A stretch of DNA of 64,000 nucleotides from Zobellia russellii (GTDB lineage: Bacteria; Bacteroidota; Bacteroidia; Flavobacteriales; Flavobacteriaceae). Both the position numbers and the translations under genes were made by a program. The DNA is taken from assembly GCF_018728565.1 (NCBI RefSeq), contig NZ_JACSOI010000009.1:87295-151294 (forward strand), read 5' to 3'. Shown here one piece after another: positions 55,099 through 63,965 of this stretch (positions are counted from its first letter, which is position 1; every line of letters starts with the position of its first letter). The notes under the pieces are model-generated. The model made no database searches. It had not been told where the DNA came from and saw only the letters and a list, made by a program, of their open reading frames with translations.

Positions 55099-56013
55099 AT
55101 GAAAACAAACATTACCGCCTTATTTTTACTTGTTACCGGTTTCATTTTCGCCCAACAACAAGAAAATTTCAAAATTACCGACGAATGGCTGGCCCACATA
55201 GAGCAAATGGCCCCGTCTGAAACTACCGTAAAAGACGTATCAAAAAAGAAGACCCTGGTCTTTTCAAAGGCTACCGGCTTTGACCATTGGACCATTCCGC
55301 ACAACGTGGAAATGCTTAAAATTTTGGGGAAGAAAACCGATGCCTTCGAAGTACATGTCGGATACGACATTGAGAATTTCGACAAAAAAAACCTAAAAAA
55401 ATACGATGCGGTAGTATTTAATAATTGCAATCCAAGGGGCAAAAAAAGGGACCTGTTTTCCGATTTATTAGAAGACAACACTTCCTTCTCGGCCCAAGAA
55501 ATAGCTGCAAAATCGGCACAATACGAAAAAAACTTACTCGATTACGTAGCCAAGGGTGGCGGACTGATGATCTTACACGGTGCCATTGTTGTACAGAACA
55601 ACTCTATGGAATTCAGTAAGATGACCGGCGGTAGCTTTGACTACCATCCGAAACAGCAAGAAATGCACGTTAAGGAAGTAGACCCAAACCATCCCCTAGT
55701 ACAGGCCTTTAAAGGAAATGGCCTTACCCATGTAGACGAGCCCTACTTTTTCAAGAATGCCTACTTCGATTACAACTTTAGACCCTTGCTCTATATCGAT
55801 AATAACAAGATCGAAGGAATACGCCATACGGTTACAAATGACAAGAACTATGTTTCTTGGATCAAAAGACATGGCAAAGGCCGCGTTTTCTATAGCTCCC
55901 CTTCGCATAATGCCCAAAGTTTAGACCACCCAGAGCTGCTTCAGTTTTTCTTGGATGGCCTACAGTATGTTGTCGGCGACTTAAAATGTGACGACTCCCC
56001 TATTGGAAAATAA
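55099..56013 (+). CDS. ThuA-like protein 2, exported
   Basis: A 304-residue paralogue of thuA1 with a signal peptide (MKTNITALFLLVTGFIFAQ). All core motifs are kept: SKATGFDHWTIPHN, GGGLMILHGA, DYHPKQQEMHVKEV and RPLLYIDNNK. Differences concentrate in the helical segment LLEDNTSFSAQEIAAKSAQ and around IRHTVTNDKN. The likely role is the same as for copy 1, in the periplasm on oxidised or keto sugars, by analogy with other ThuA-containing loci. Confidence 0.9.
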   Translation: MKTNITALFLLVTGFIFAQQQENFKITDEWLAHIEQMAPSETTVKDVSKKKTLVFSKATGFDHWTIPHNVEMLKILGKKTDAFEVHVGYDIENFDKKNLKKYDAVVFNNCNPRGKKRDLFSDLLEDNTSFSAQEIAAKSAQYEKNLLDYVAKGGGLMILHGAIVVQNNSMEFSKMTGGSFDYHPKQQEMHVKEVDPNHPLVQAFKGNGLTHVDEPYFFKNAYFDYNFRPLLYIDNNKIEGIRHTVTNDKNYVSWIKRHGKGRVFYSSPSHNAQSLDHPELLQFFLDGLQYVVGDLKCDDSPIGK

Positions 56014-56030
56014 AAGGCTTTAGGGTAGTT

Positions 56031-56864
56031 TTGTTTCAAAACAACATTTTGAAACATTACTACCCTTTTATATTGACCCTACTGCTCTGTTCGTTTACCG
56101 CATGTAAAGAGAACAAGCCGAAGCCTTCAAGCAAAGCATCGGACCCTGTCATCACCACTCCCAAGACCGAAGAGGTCAGCCTACTAGACCGTTGCATCAA
56201 TGCCCATGGTGGCATTCAACAATGGAAATCGTTCGTCGGTCTGGCCTATACTATAGAGGAAAAGGGAAAAACCGTTTACCAACTTACCCACCTAAAAGAC
56301 CGTAGGGCCTATTTAAAATCAAAGGATTTTGAAGTGGGTTTTGACGGAAAAACGGCATGGGCAAAACCGGATGCTTCGCACATCCCCGGAAATTCCCCAG
56401 CGTTTTATTACAATCTCGATTTTTACTTTTTCGGCATGCCCTTTTTATTGAAGGACCCGGGCGTGATTACTAGCGATGAAGGAACATCCGTTGTTGGCGG
56501 CAAAACATACGAGACCTTAAAGGTTACCTTTGGCCCGGAAGTCGGCCTTACCCCAGAAGACGTTTACTACCTCTACATCGACCCCGAAACCTTTCGGCTC
56601 GAGATACTGACGTATTCCGTCTCTTACTTCAATAAGGAAGATGCACAGATAAACACGGCCAAAGTGTATTCGGGATATCACGAGGTACAAGGTCTTATGA
56701 TGCCTTCCCAGTTGGAAAATTACGCATGGAAGGACGGAAATTTAGGAGAAAACAAACAACACACCCGTCTTTTCAGCGACATTCGCTTTCTAGATCAAAT
56801 ACCCGATAACAGCGTTTTCAAGGTACCACAAGGGGCCGTGACCGAAAAAATAGTGCAAGATTAA
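56031..56864 (+). CDS. DUF6503-type lipoprotein
   Basis: A protein of about 277 residues with no ATG at the start. The TTG at 56031 gives MFQNNILKHYYPFILTLLLC; another TTG at 56049 gives a shorter leader MKHYYPFILTLLLC. Both end in the lipobox SFTAC. The mature part has LLDRCINAHGGIQQWKSFVGLAYTI and VSYYLYID-like strands (DVYYLYIDPETFRLE), as in LolA/LolB-like and DUF6503 proteins. The function is unknown; the fold may bind lipids or hydrophobic ligands. It lies 17 bases after thuA2 and so belongs to the lacI2 transcript. It has no counterpart after thuA1. It converges on the next gene with 4 bases between stops. Confidence 0.78.
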   Translation: MFQNNILKHYYPFILTLLLCSFTACKENKPKPSSKASDPVITTPKTEEVSLLDRCINAHGGIQQWKSFVGLAYTIEEKGKTVYQLTHLKDRRAYLKSKDFEVGFDGKTAWAKPDASHIPGNSPAFYYNLDFYFFGMPFLLKDPGVITSDEGTSVVGGKTYETLKVTFGPEVGLTPEDVYYLYIDPETFRLEILTYSVSYFNKEDAQINTAKVYSGYHEVQGLMMPSQLENYAWKDGNLGENKQHTRLFSDIRFLDQIPDNSVFKVPQGAVTEKIVQD

Positions 56865-56868
56865 TCCC

Positions 56869-59100
56869 TTATTTCTTTGAATAATCCAATAGCTCCTGTT
56901 CGGTGTATTCGGTTCCGCTTTTGGGTTTAGTCTGACGTAGCTCTTCGATCTTATCGATATTCAAGCGCTTAGGCTCATCGGAAAACGCATTGGTCACATA
57001 CGATATAATATCGGCAATATCCTTATTGGAAATATCTTCATTCCGTATGAGTCCCGGCATGGCGAGGTTTAAATTGTATTGCTCCCCTTTGACCGTTATA
57101 GGCCCTTCAAGGCCGTGCAAGATTATCAGCCCTAGTCTTTCCGTATTGGCCACGTGCTCAGACCCCATTAGTGGCGGCGCCAAGCCTTCTATCCCCTGGC
57201 CATTTACCCCGTGGCACGAAGCACAGATTTCATAAAACATCTTGGCCCCGCTGGTTCTTGTGTCTTCCACCAAGGACTTCCTTGCAAAAATTGGGTTAAC
57301 CTTATCTTCTTTTCGCTTGGTAGCGCTTGTTGCCATCGCTTCGGCAAGTTTCGGGTTCCCCGATGCCATGGCGGTCTGTAAGTCTTCTTCCCCGCCCATG
57401 ATACCACTGACCAAAGCTTCGGTAAATATCGGCTTGTTCACATACTTGGCACTTAGTTTTTCCATAACCGGAAGAAAACGCGACTCATCTTGGGCCACTA
57501 AGTTTCCTATGATGCTACTTAAATAAAGGTCTATAGTCACATTATTTTTGTTCAACAGCTCGGCGACCAAGGCTTCTGTTTGCTCGGTATTGGCCTTCGC
57601 TACAAATGGCGGAAGCAAAACAAGTGCATGGGCCGTCAGATCAGCAGCCCCTGAGCGTGCCGCCTTGGCCAACAAGTCATACGACAAGGCATCGAGCCCT
57701 TCCAACGTATATAGCGCATGTATTTGGGCTATAGGGTTTTGTTCGTCCTGCAGAAGCTTTTCCAATCCTTCTATGGCATCTTTTTGGTTTCTGTAAATCA
57801 ACTGCTGTTGGGCACGGTCACGAACCCAACCGTTCTTATCCTTTAATAGTGCAATGAGTTGTTTGGTATTCAACTCACTAAAATTAAGGACCGCTTCATG
57901 TGGTTGACCTAGCTTCTTGACACGTAAGATACGTCCGAAATTAATAAGGGTATCGAGTTTGTTTACAGCTACTTTTTTCTTGAGATAAGGACTCAAATAG
58001 GCATGATGCCCTATCATACCACGATGCATATCGGTAATATATATGCTTCCATCAGGGCCATTGTTCAAGTTTACCGGTCGAAACCCTTCATCCGTAGAGG
58101 TCAAGAATTCCTTTCCTTCATAGGCTTGTTTCGCTATGGTGGAATCTCCCGTAAAAGTCAAGAGATTGCGTTTTATAAGGTTCCCCTCAGGGATACAAAC
58201 AAAAACGTTCTCGTCATACGCTTCAGGGAATGCCCCGCCCCTATAGACAAGGGGAGCACAAGCGGCCGTGGCTTTCACCAATATACTATCTTGGTTCAAC
58301 ACCCCTTTGGCATAGCCCCTATTTACGGTGGTAGCGTGCACGGGATACACCCTCTGGTCATCGGTCAACATTCTATTCACCCCATATTTCGGGCTATAGT
58401 ATTTGTTTTTCACCAAGACATTGGGCAAAACATGGTCCCCTAGCAATTGTCTTGAATTATCGTTAAAATAAAGTCTACCAAAATTATCATGACTTATACC
58501 CCACTGCCCCCGAAAGGTAGTTGCCTCTTTTTTCCAGACCCCCTTGACACGACGGTACCTGAAATTGGATTTCGCATTGTACAACCAGTTATCGAGGTTC
58601 ATCATCAGGCCGTTAGGCTGATGCTCGGGGTTCCCCTCTACGGCATAGATAGAATCTACAACGACCCTATTGACCGGTTTATCATCCTTAATCTCCACAA
58701 AGTATAAAAAGGGAGGTTCAGAATATAGAAGTCCCCCATACACATGGGCCAAGGCCCTAGGCATCACAAGGCTATCCAAAAAAGTTTTGGCATGGTCTAC
58801 GACCCCATCGTTATCAAGATCTTCAAGAATATCGATACTACCCACGGGCGCGGTCTCGTCACTCCCTTGCATATCGTTCATATATCCCGGCATTTGAGCG
58901 ACCCAAATCCTTCCTTGATCATCAAAATCGATGGTAACAGGGGCTTTTAGAAGCGGTTCAGAGGCCACCACCTCGAGTTCAAAACCTTCTTCTACCTTAT
59001 AGCTATCCAATGCTATTTGAGGTTCCTCGTATGAAGGCTTGCAATTACTGAACAAAAGAATAAGCGCGCCAAAAAATACGGTAGATCTACAATACTTCAT
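56869..59100 (-). CDS. PVC-type heme-binding beta-propeller cytochrome c lipoprotein
   Basis: A 743-residue lipoprotein (MKYCRSTVFFGALILLFSNC). Residues about 30-395 form a beta propeller of the PVC-type family (VTIDFDDQGRIWVAQMPGYMND, LEDLDNDGVVDHAKTF, HQPNGLMMNLDNWLYNAKS). Residues about 405-600 are HEAT-like helical repeats. The c-type cytochrome domain at the end binds heme through C626-x-x-C629-H630, with a likely axial methionine in NLAMPGL. Such proteins are mostly known from Planctomycetota and Verrucomicrobiota. It may oxidise a sugar or pass electrons in the periplasm. It is the last gene of the operon that begins with the DUF1080 gene. Confidence 0.92.
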   Translation of the reverse strand: MKYCRSTVFFGALILLFSNCKPSYEEPQIALDSYKVEEGFELEVVASEPLLKAPVTIDFDDQGRIWVAQMPGYMNDMQGSDETAPVGSIDILEDLDNDGVVDHAKTFLDSLVMPRALAHVYGGLLYSEPPFLYFVEIKDDKPVNRVVVDSIYAVEGNPEHQPNGLMMNLDNWLYNAKSNFRYRRVKGVWKKEATTFRGQWGISHDNFGRLYFNDNSRQLLGDHVLPNVLVKNKYYSPKYGVNRMLTDDQRVYPVHATTVNRGYAKGVLNQDSILVKATAACAPLVYRGGAFPEAYDENVFVCIPEGNLIKRNLLTFTGDSTIAKQAYEGKEFLTSTDEGFRPVNLNNGPDGSIYITDMHRGMIGHHAYLSPYLKKKVAVNKLDTLINFGRILRVKKLGQPHEAVLNFSELNTKQLIALLKDKNGWVRDRAQQQLIYRNQKDAIEGLEKLLQDEQNPIAQIHALYTLEGLDALSYDLLAKAARSGAADLTAHALVLLPPFVAKANTEQTEALVAELLNKNNVTIDLYLSSIIGNLVAQDESRFLPVMEKLSAKYVNKPIFTEALVSGIMGGEEDLQTAMASGNPKLAEAMATSATKRKEDKVNPIFARKSLVEDTRTSGAKMFYEICASCHGVNGQGIEGLAPPLMGSEHVANTERLGLIILHGLEGPITVKGEQYNLNLAMPGLIRNEDISNKDIADIISYVTNAFSDEPKRLNIDKIEELRQTKPKSGTEYTEQELLDYSKK

Positions 59101-59143
59101 TCTATAAAAACTTTATGCTATAATTATATCTTCTAAATATGCC

Positions 59144-59776
59144 TCAAACTACATTTAAATACATGAGAAACCAATGACTTGCCGCGCCACCTAAAACAAA
59201 AATATGCCATATAAAGTGATTGAACGGTATGCGATTCCACGCGTAAAAGAGAATTCCAAAGGTATAAAAGCCTCCACCAAGAAACAAAAGCCAAACTCCT
59301 AAAGAAGGGATGCTATCGAGAAGATTCTTAAAATCAAGAACGATCAACCACCCCATTGCCAAATATAGTCCCAATGACAAAAATTCGAACTTCCCTGTAT
59401 AGAAAATTTTAAACAATGTACCTACGAGGGCAATACCCCATATCGCATAAAAAATAAGCCATCCATTACCATTATACAACGTAATCAAGGCTATGGGCGT
59501 ATAAGTACCCGCAATTAAAAAATAAATATTGATGTGATCTAATACACGTAATTTACTTTTTAACCACGGGTTGGTACTAAGGTGATAAGTCGCCGACACC
59601 CCAAACATGGAAATCAAGCTTATGCCGTAAAGCAATATAGCAAATGTCGCATAGGGGGACTTACCGCTGTTCTTCACGAGCAACATAATCGTGCCCATCA
59701 CTGCAAATAAAGCCCCTAAACCATGCGAAAGGGTGTTGTATTTTTCTTCCTTTGAAAAAGCTATTCTCTCGTTCAT
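59144..59776 (-). CDS. trhA: Hemolysin III / PAQR-family membrane protein
   Basis: A 210-residue protein with seven membrane helices of the TrhA/hemolysin III group. Conserved motifs are NTLSHGLGALFAVMGT in the first helix, SATYHLS, LDHINIYFLIAGTYTPIAL, and HFIWHIFVLGGAASHW near the end, whose histidines and aspartate form the metal-binding hydrolase-like site. Members affect membrane lipid balance; a toxin role is not implied. It sits between two periplasmic redox protein genes in the same direction (35 and 43 bases away), an unusual place for it. Confidence 0.9.
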   Translation of the reverse strand: MNERIAFSKEEKYNTLSHGLGALFAVMGTIMLLVKNSGKSPYATFAILLYGISLISMFGVSATYHLSTNPWLKSKLRVLDHINIYFLIAGTYTPIALITLYNGNGWLIFYAIWGIALVGTLFKIFYTGKFEFLSLGLYLAMGWLIVLDFKNLLDSIPSLGVWLLFLGGGFYTFGILFYAWNRIPFNHFIWHIFVLGGAASHWFLMYLNVV

Positions 59777-59811
59777 GTAACCTAAAAGACACTCGTACCT
59801 TCAAACTTCGG

Positions 59812-61761
59812 CTACTCTACAATAAGTTTAATTCTCATTGAAGCCGAATGTCCCGGAAAGGTACAAACAATCCAGTATTCCCCAGCAGTATTCGGTACAT
59901 CAAAATAGATGGTTTCTTCCGATTCGGGCTGAACGATTCCCGTATGGACCAATACCAGTTCACTATCGGGAACATAATTAAGGTCAGCACCATCCAAGCC
60001 TAAATGTAAGGCCTTATCACCCACTTCATTTACAGACGCTTCACCTCTATCGGTAATCACCAGGTTATGGAGCATATCGTCATTATTCTTAAAAGTGATG
60101 GCCACCCTAGATCTTCGCTTAAGCTTAAGCTCCTCTATATCGTATTTCAATCCCGGTTTGGTACTGATCACAATTTTTTCGGTAGGGGCATTAACCCATA
60201 GTAGGGGCATCTCATTCACCCGCTTAGGTTGTTTCACGCCGTTTTTACCCGTATTCGTTTCAATGGGTTCCGATTTCAATGTACCTCCCGGAACTTCGTT
60301 CAAGGTGTAGTATCCTGTATCATGCAACAGCTTTTCCCCACTTTTAGCCTTTAAATCAGGAATCTTAAGCTGGTGAATAAAGCCTAAACGCATACCTTTG
60401 ACCGTCAATTTCACAGAGCGCCCATCATCTGAAACCTTGGCTTGGGTCACTTCGCCCTTCTGTTGGTCGACAATCGGACTTCCATAAGTATTATGGTATA
60501 GGTAATTAAAAGTGGTTACATTATAGCTGGCAAGGTCTGCCCCTAATTTTTTATCGATAGGCTTGGTAAATTCCAACAAGAAACCATCATCTTCGGCCTT
60601 CATCGTCTTTATTTCAAAAGGCACTTTTCCGTTCCATACCAATCGCTGTAGACCGAACATTTTCCTTCCCGTTGACGACCAACCTCTACTTGTCATCCCT
60701 ACGAACATACTGTTATCGCTACCCCATAACATTCTCAATATACCTGAGGAAAATCCTTCCACAAAAGGAAAAACGGCCCCTTGATATACTCCGTTGACCT
60801 TCTCCATATACACGCGCATAATCTTGCTGTGTCCTTGGTCCCCCACAAACATCTGACCTTCAAAAGGCCCGAAATTGCCCTTGGTCGTATCATAAATCAT
60901 ATCGGAAGTGGAAATCCCTAAAATCGTATGGGGCAACCAGATAGCCGGAGCCCTTAATTCCGGTACTTTTTTTGCGTACTCGTACAAGCTTAGCCCCGAT
61001 TGCTCTTCTATGTCCTCTTTCTTTAGTTTTAAAGGAGATTTAGGGTCGTCGGTCCATACCAAACCTTCAGGGTTTCCAGCAAAGGTTCCCTTCTCTAAAT
61101 GGGTTATTCTTCCTGAACCTACCCAGTCTCCTTGATTTTCGGAGTAAAAAACATCACCGGCATCGTTGATCACAAAACCTGAAGGGGAGCGCAATCCCGT
61201 AGCAATAGGGGTCATTTCTCCTTCTGGTGTAATTTTCAACATCCAGCCCCTCCATTTTACCAAACTGGCCCCGTGACCGATCCATGATAGATTTAAGGTA
61301 ACGAGCATATCTCCGTTGTCCATAAATTTAGGACCATAGGAATAATCATGGTAATTGCCTGACAAGGGCCATGTATAAATAGTTTTATAAACATCGGCCT
61401 CACCGTCATTGTCCTTATCTTCCAATTTGGTCAGCTCCCCCCTTTGTGCGAGGTAAAAACTATTGTCTTTATAGTTCAATCCCAAAACTTCGTGCATCCC
61501 GCTGGCGAATCTTGTATACGAAGGCGATTTACTGTAAGGCTTATCAATAACCCATACTTCTCCCCTACGTGTCGAGACCCCCAAATTATCATCGTCGGTC
61601 AGTGTCATACCACCCACTTCAAGAACTACGTCCTGAGGAATAGGAACATCGACAATACTATAAAATTGGGCTTCCTTTTTGGCCATATCCGACTGGGCGA
61701 TACCCAGTTGGGCCGTAACTACTAGAAATATAAAAAATAAGGTTCTATATAAAGTTTGCAT
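59812..61761 (-). CDS. Beta-propeller protein with C-terminal blue-copper domain
   Basis: A 649-residue exported protein (signal peptide to QLGIAQ). The N-terminal 400 residues form a propeller like those of soluble sugar dehydrogenases (VGGMTLTDDDNLGVSTRRGEVWV, SPSGFVINDAGDVFYSENQGDWVG, MFVGDQGHSKIMRVYME). The last 100 residues are a plastocyanin/azurin domain with the type 1 copper ligands H565 (MLHNLVI), C633, H638 and M642 (CTFPGHSASM). A built-in electron carrier suggests that it oxidises a sugar or relays electrons to a cytochrome in the periplasm. It follows the DUF1080 gene by 12 bases. The catalytic cofactor of the propeller is not clear from sequence. Confidence 0.9.
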   Translation of the reverse strand: MQTLYRTLFFIFLVVTAQLGIAQSDMAKKEAQFYSIVDVPIPQDVVLEVGGMTLTDDDNLGVSTRRGEVWVIDKPYSKSPSYTRFASGMHEVLGLNYKDNSFYLAQRGELTKLEDKDNDGEADVYKTIYTWPLSGNYHDYSYGPKFMDNGDMLVTLNLSWIGHGASLVKWRGWMLKITPEGEMTPIATGLRSPSGFVINDAGDVFYSENQGDWVGSGRITHLEKGTFAGNPEGLVWTDDPKSPLKLKKEDIEEQSGLSLYEYAKKVPELRAPAIWLPHTILGISTSDMIYDTTKGNFGPFEGQMFVGDQGHSKIMRVYMEKVNGVYQGAVFPFVEGFSSGILRMLWGSDNSMFVGMTSRGWSSTGRKMFGLQRLVWNGKVPFEIKTMKAEDDGFLLEFTKPIDKKLGADLASYNVTTFNYLYHNTYGSPIVDQQKGEVTQAKVSDDGRSVKLTVKGMRLGFIHQLKIPDLKAKSGEKLLHDTGYYTLNEVPGGTLKSEPIETNTGKNGVKQPKRVNEMPLLWVNAPTEKIVISTKPGLKYDIEELKLKRRSRVAITFKNNDDMLHNLVITDRGEASVNEVGDKALHLGLDGADLNYVPDSELVLVHTGIVQPESEETIYFDVPNTAGEYWIVCTFPGHSASMRIKLIVE

Positions 61762-61773
61762 GATCTTCTCTTT

Positions 61774-63660
61774 TTACCAAATAATGTTGTACTGGATTTT
61801 TTGTTCGCCGGATGGAATTTTCACTACCAATTCATCCTTACCGTTAGATTTTCGAACGGTCGGAGCCAAGCCTTCATCGGCAAAATGAACAAAATAGCTC
61901 TCGTTATTTACAATATAAGAACCATCGGGAAGCTTTTTAATAGTCTCCCCATCGGCTACCTTATGCCAAATAACACCATCGCCAGTAGTTTCAACAGTAC
62001 GTGTTACGCCCCGTTCACCGGACAGAACATTAATTTTATCAAGTAGTTTTTTAGACCCTATTTTTCGCATGAATGTCGGAATTCCCTTCTTATCCAATTC
62101 ATAGCCTTGGGACATTTGAAAGTCCTCCTCCGCTATTTCAGTAGGCCATTGGGCAGCATCATCGGTCAATAGGGCAAACTCAGGGTCCCCATGAAAAGAA
62201 ACGGCAAAGCCGGCAGGTTCACCGAGCTGTTTGATACCTCGTGCATGCCACATTTGTGTAGCGTCTAAAAACTCACCATTCCATACCTCCAGCAAAGAAC
62301 CGGAAGTCAAGTCATAGGCGTAGTTAATTTTCTCAGGGGTTCCCACTGAAATACAATGGGTCCGTTTTTCATCCCCGTGCATTAGAAAGCTACGCTGGGT
62401 TACCGCCTTATCGCTTGGTTCTACCATAATTCTATTCTTGCTGATGCGAGGTCTGTCATTTATAGAACTTTGGGCGTGAACCGAATGTCTTTGAATGCCA
62501 GGACCTTCGACATACAGGCCAAATCCTATGTTCCACGGATTGTGTTTGTTGTATATCAACCTAAAAGGTACTTCGCCCTTGGTCAGCGACACCTTGGCCA
62601 AACCTAAGGAATCAAGCGTAAAGCTGCCATCATGGTTTACAACGGTATCATTATCTATAATCAGCAGGCCACCGGCTTGGTTGAGTTTAAAATCGAAAAG
62701 GTAATCCCCCGTAACCGGAACAAGCATTTTTCCCTTGTAATCCAATATACGTGTTACCTTTTTCCCAACGACCATCGCCGATGAAATCGAATCGGTACCG
62801 ACTTCCCTTATGGGAGTCAAAGTATCCACATTCGGCAGTAGAACCTGCTCACTCTCGAACTCCTTCATCTTCATATCAACAAACGACAACCTAGGGTTTC
62901 CGTAAAGTTTGTAGGAGAAGTTTTTAAACGCCACGGCACCGTGGTCACCTTGTATCATCAATGGCGCTTTTGCCACTTCATCATTTGCAATAGCCGCACG
63001 TGTAGGACCAGAAACCTTAACATTTTCATGGATAAGGACCCCGTTCAACCAGACTTCCTCAAATTCGGCATCTTTGACCTTTTGGCCCGACGCATCAAAT
63101 TGGGGCGCATGGAAAACAACCTTAACATGTTGCCACAATCCTGGCGCTTTTGCCGCATTCATTCTTGGAGCACTACCTTCATAGCCTTCACTCCCTTTCT
63201 CCTTGGTGGCATCCCAACGCTGGTAAATACCTCCCATATCGGAGAAAGTAGCTTCTTCCGTCTTCCAACTATCAAAAAGTTGCACCTCATAACGGCCTTG
63301 AAAATAGAGTCCTGAATTAGAGCCCTTTGGCATCATCACATCGACTTCAAGTTCTATATCACCGTGTTCAAAATTGGTAAAGATATGAGCTTTGGACTCG
63401 CTATCGGGAATATTCACCAATACCCCGCTACCTTCAGAAACCGTAATTTGTTTATCCTTTAAACGGTCTACATATACATCGCCTCCGATGCTCCAATTGC
63501 CTGATGTTTTTTTAAAATCGCCAAGATCATTGAGCGATATAGATTCAAAAGGAAGCGAAATTTCTTGTGGCGCCGATTCTGCCACTTCTACTTTCCTTTC
63601 CTTTTCTGTGCAGGAATACAACAATGCACTTAAGATAAAGATTGGTACAGTTCTTTTCAT
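61774..63660 (-). CDS. DUF1080 (3-keto-glycoside lyase/hydrolase-like) lipoprotein
   Basis: A 628-residue lipoprotein (lipobox LLYSC). The DUF1080 concanavalin-like domain spans residues about 40-255: VNIPDSESKAHIFTNFEHGDIELEV, MMPKGSNSGLYFQGRYEVQLFDSW, DMGGIYQRWDA, WQHVKVVFHAPQF and MIQGDHGAVAFKNFSYK. The rest is another beta-rich part containing PA14-like segments (VTGDYLFDFKLNQAGGLLIID). DUF1080 proteins from Bacteroides cleave glycosides after oxidation at C3 by Gfo/Idh-type enzymes. This gives the best functional link among the genes of the right region. It is the first gene of a four-gene operon and the first after the rRNA terminator. Confidence 0.9.
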   Translation of the reverse strand: MKRTVPIFILSALLYSCTEKERKVEVAESAPQEISLPFESISLNDLGDFKKTSGNWSIGGDVYVDRLKDKQITVSEGSGVLVNIPDSESKAHIFTNFEHGDIELEVDVMMPKGSNSGLYFQGRYEVQLFDSWKTEEATFSDMGGIYQRWDATKEKGSEGYEGSAPRMNAAKAPGLWQHVKVVFHAPQFDASGQKVKDAEFEEVWLNGVLIHENVKVSGPTRAAIANDEVAKAPLMIQGDHGAVAFKNFSYKLYGNPRLSFVDMKMKEFESEQVLLPNVDTLTPIREVGTDSISSAMVVGKKVTRILDYKGKMLVPVTGDYLFDFKLNQAGGLLIIDNDTVVNHDGSFTLDSLGLAKVSLTKGEVPFRLIYNKHNPWNIGFGLYVEGPGIQRHSVHAQSSINDRPRISKNRIMVEPSDKAVTQRSFLMHGDEKRTHCISVGTPEKINYAYDLTSGSLLEVWNGEFLDATQMWHARGIKQLGEPAGFAVSFHGDPEFALLTDDAAQWPTEIAEEDFQMSQGYELDKKGIPTFMRKIGSKKLLDKINVLSGERGVTRTVETTGDGVIWHKVADGETIKKLPDGSYIVNNESYFVHFADEGLAPTVRKSNGKDELVVKIPSGEQKIQYNIIW

Positions 63661-63931
63661 GGGTATGGTTTGAAATCAAAAATAGATTACTGGATAGTTT
63701 TTTAAAGTATTTTTATTAGCGGATGCATGTAGTATTCTAGCAAAAACTACACGAGCCTAAAAATACAAAAGTGTAAGAACCACACCTAATATTAACTTAC
63801 TATTCAGCCCATAATTATCAATAAATAGCAAATTTTTAACGGAAATTATGCAAGATATAATGCAACAAAATCTTGTTTTGTAGAGAATTCCAATGGGGTT
63901 GTAATGCGGACGGGCGATGGTGAAAAAAAAA
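63661..63931. other. Gap between the DUF1080 gene and the rRNA terminator
   Basis: A 271-base AT-rich stretch. TATTTTTG on the minus strand (near 63685) fits a -7 element but lacks a TTG at the right distance. I see no copy of the GCAACCGATTGC operator core, so the DUF1080 operon may be controlled differently from the susC operons. Confidence 0.45.
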
Positions 63932-63960
63932 GGTCCCGACCAGTAAAACTGATCGGGACC
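63932..63960 (-). terminator. rRNA operon terminator
   Basis: GGTCCCGATCAGT and ACTGGTCGGGACC on the minus strand form a 13-bp stem (one G-T pair) with a three-base loop, followed by eight T. It lies directly after the 5S rRNA end. Confidence 0.92.
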
Positions 63961-63965
63961 TCGAA

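Larger units (their letters stand above)
54015..56013 (+). repeat. lacI-thuA cassette, copy 2
   Basis: Second copy of the segment at 42060-44058. Protein differences are about 8% in LacI and somewhat more in ThuA, with the 3' end of thuA (VVGDLKCDDSPIGK) identical. Divergence shows that the duplication is not recent. Confidence 0.9.

Noticed and set aside
63848..63868. Third LacI operator before the DUF1080 operon
   Set aside because: TTATGCAAGATATAATGCAA has only loosely similar direct repeats and lacks the GCAACCGATTGC core and symmetry.
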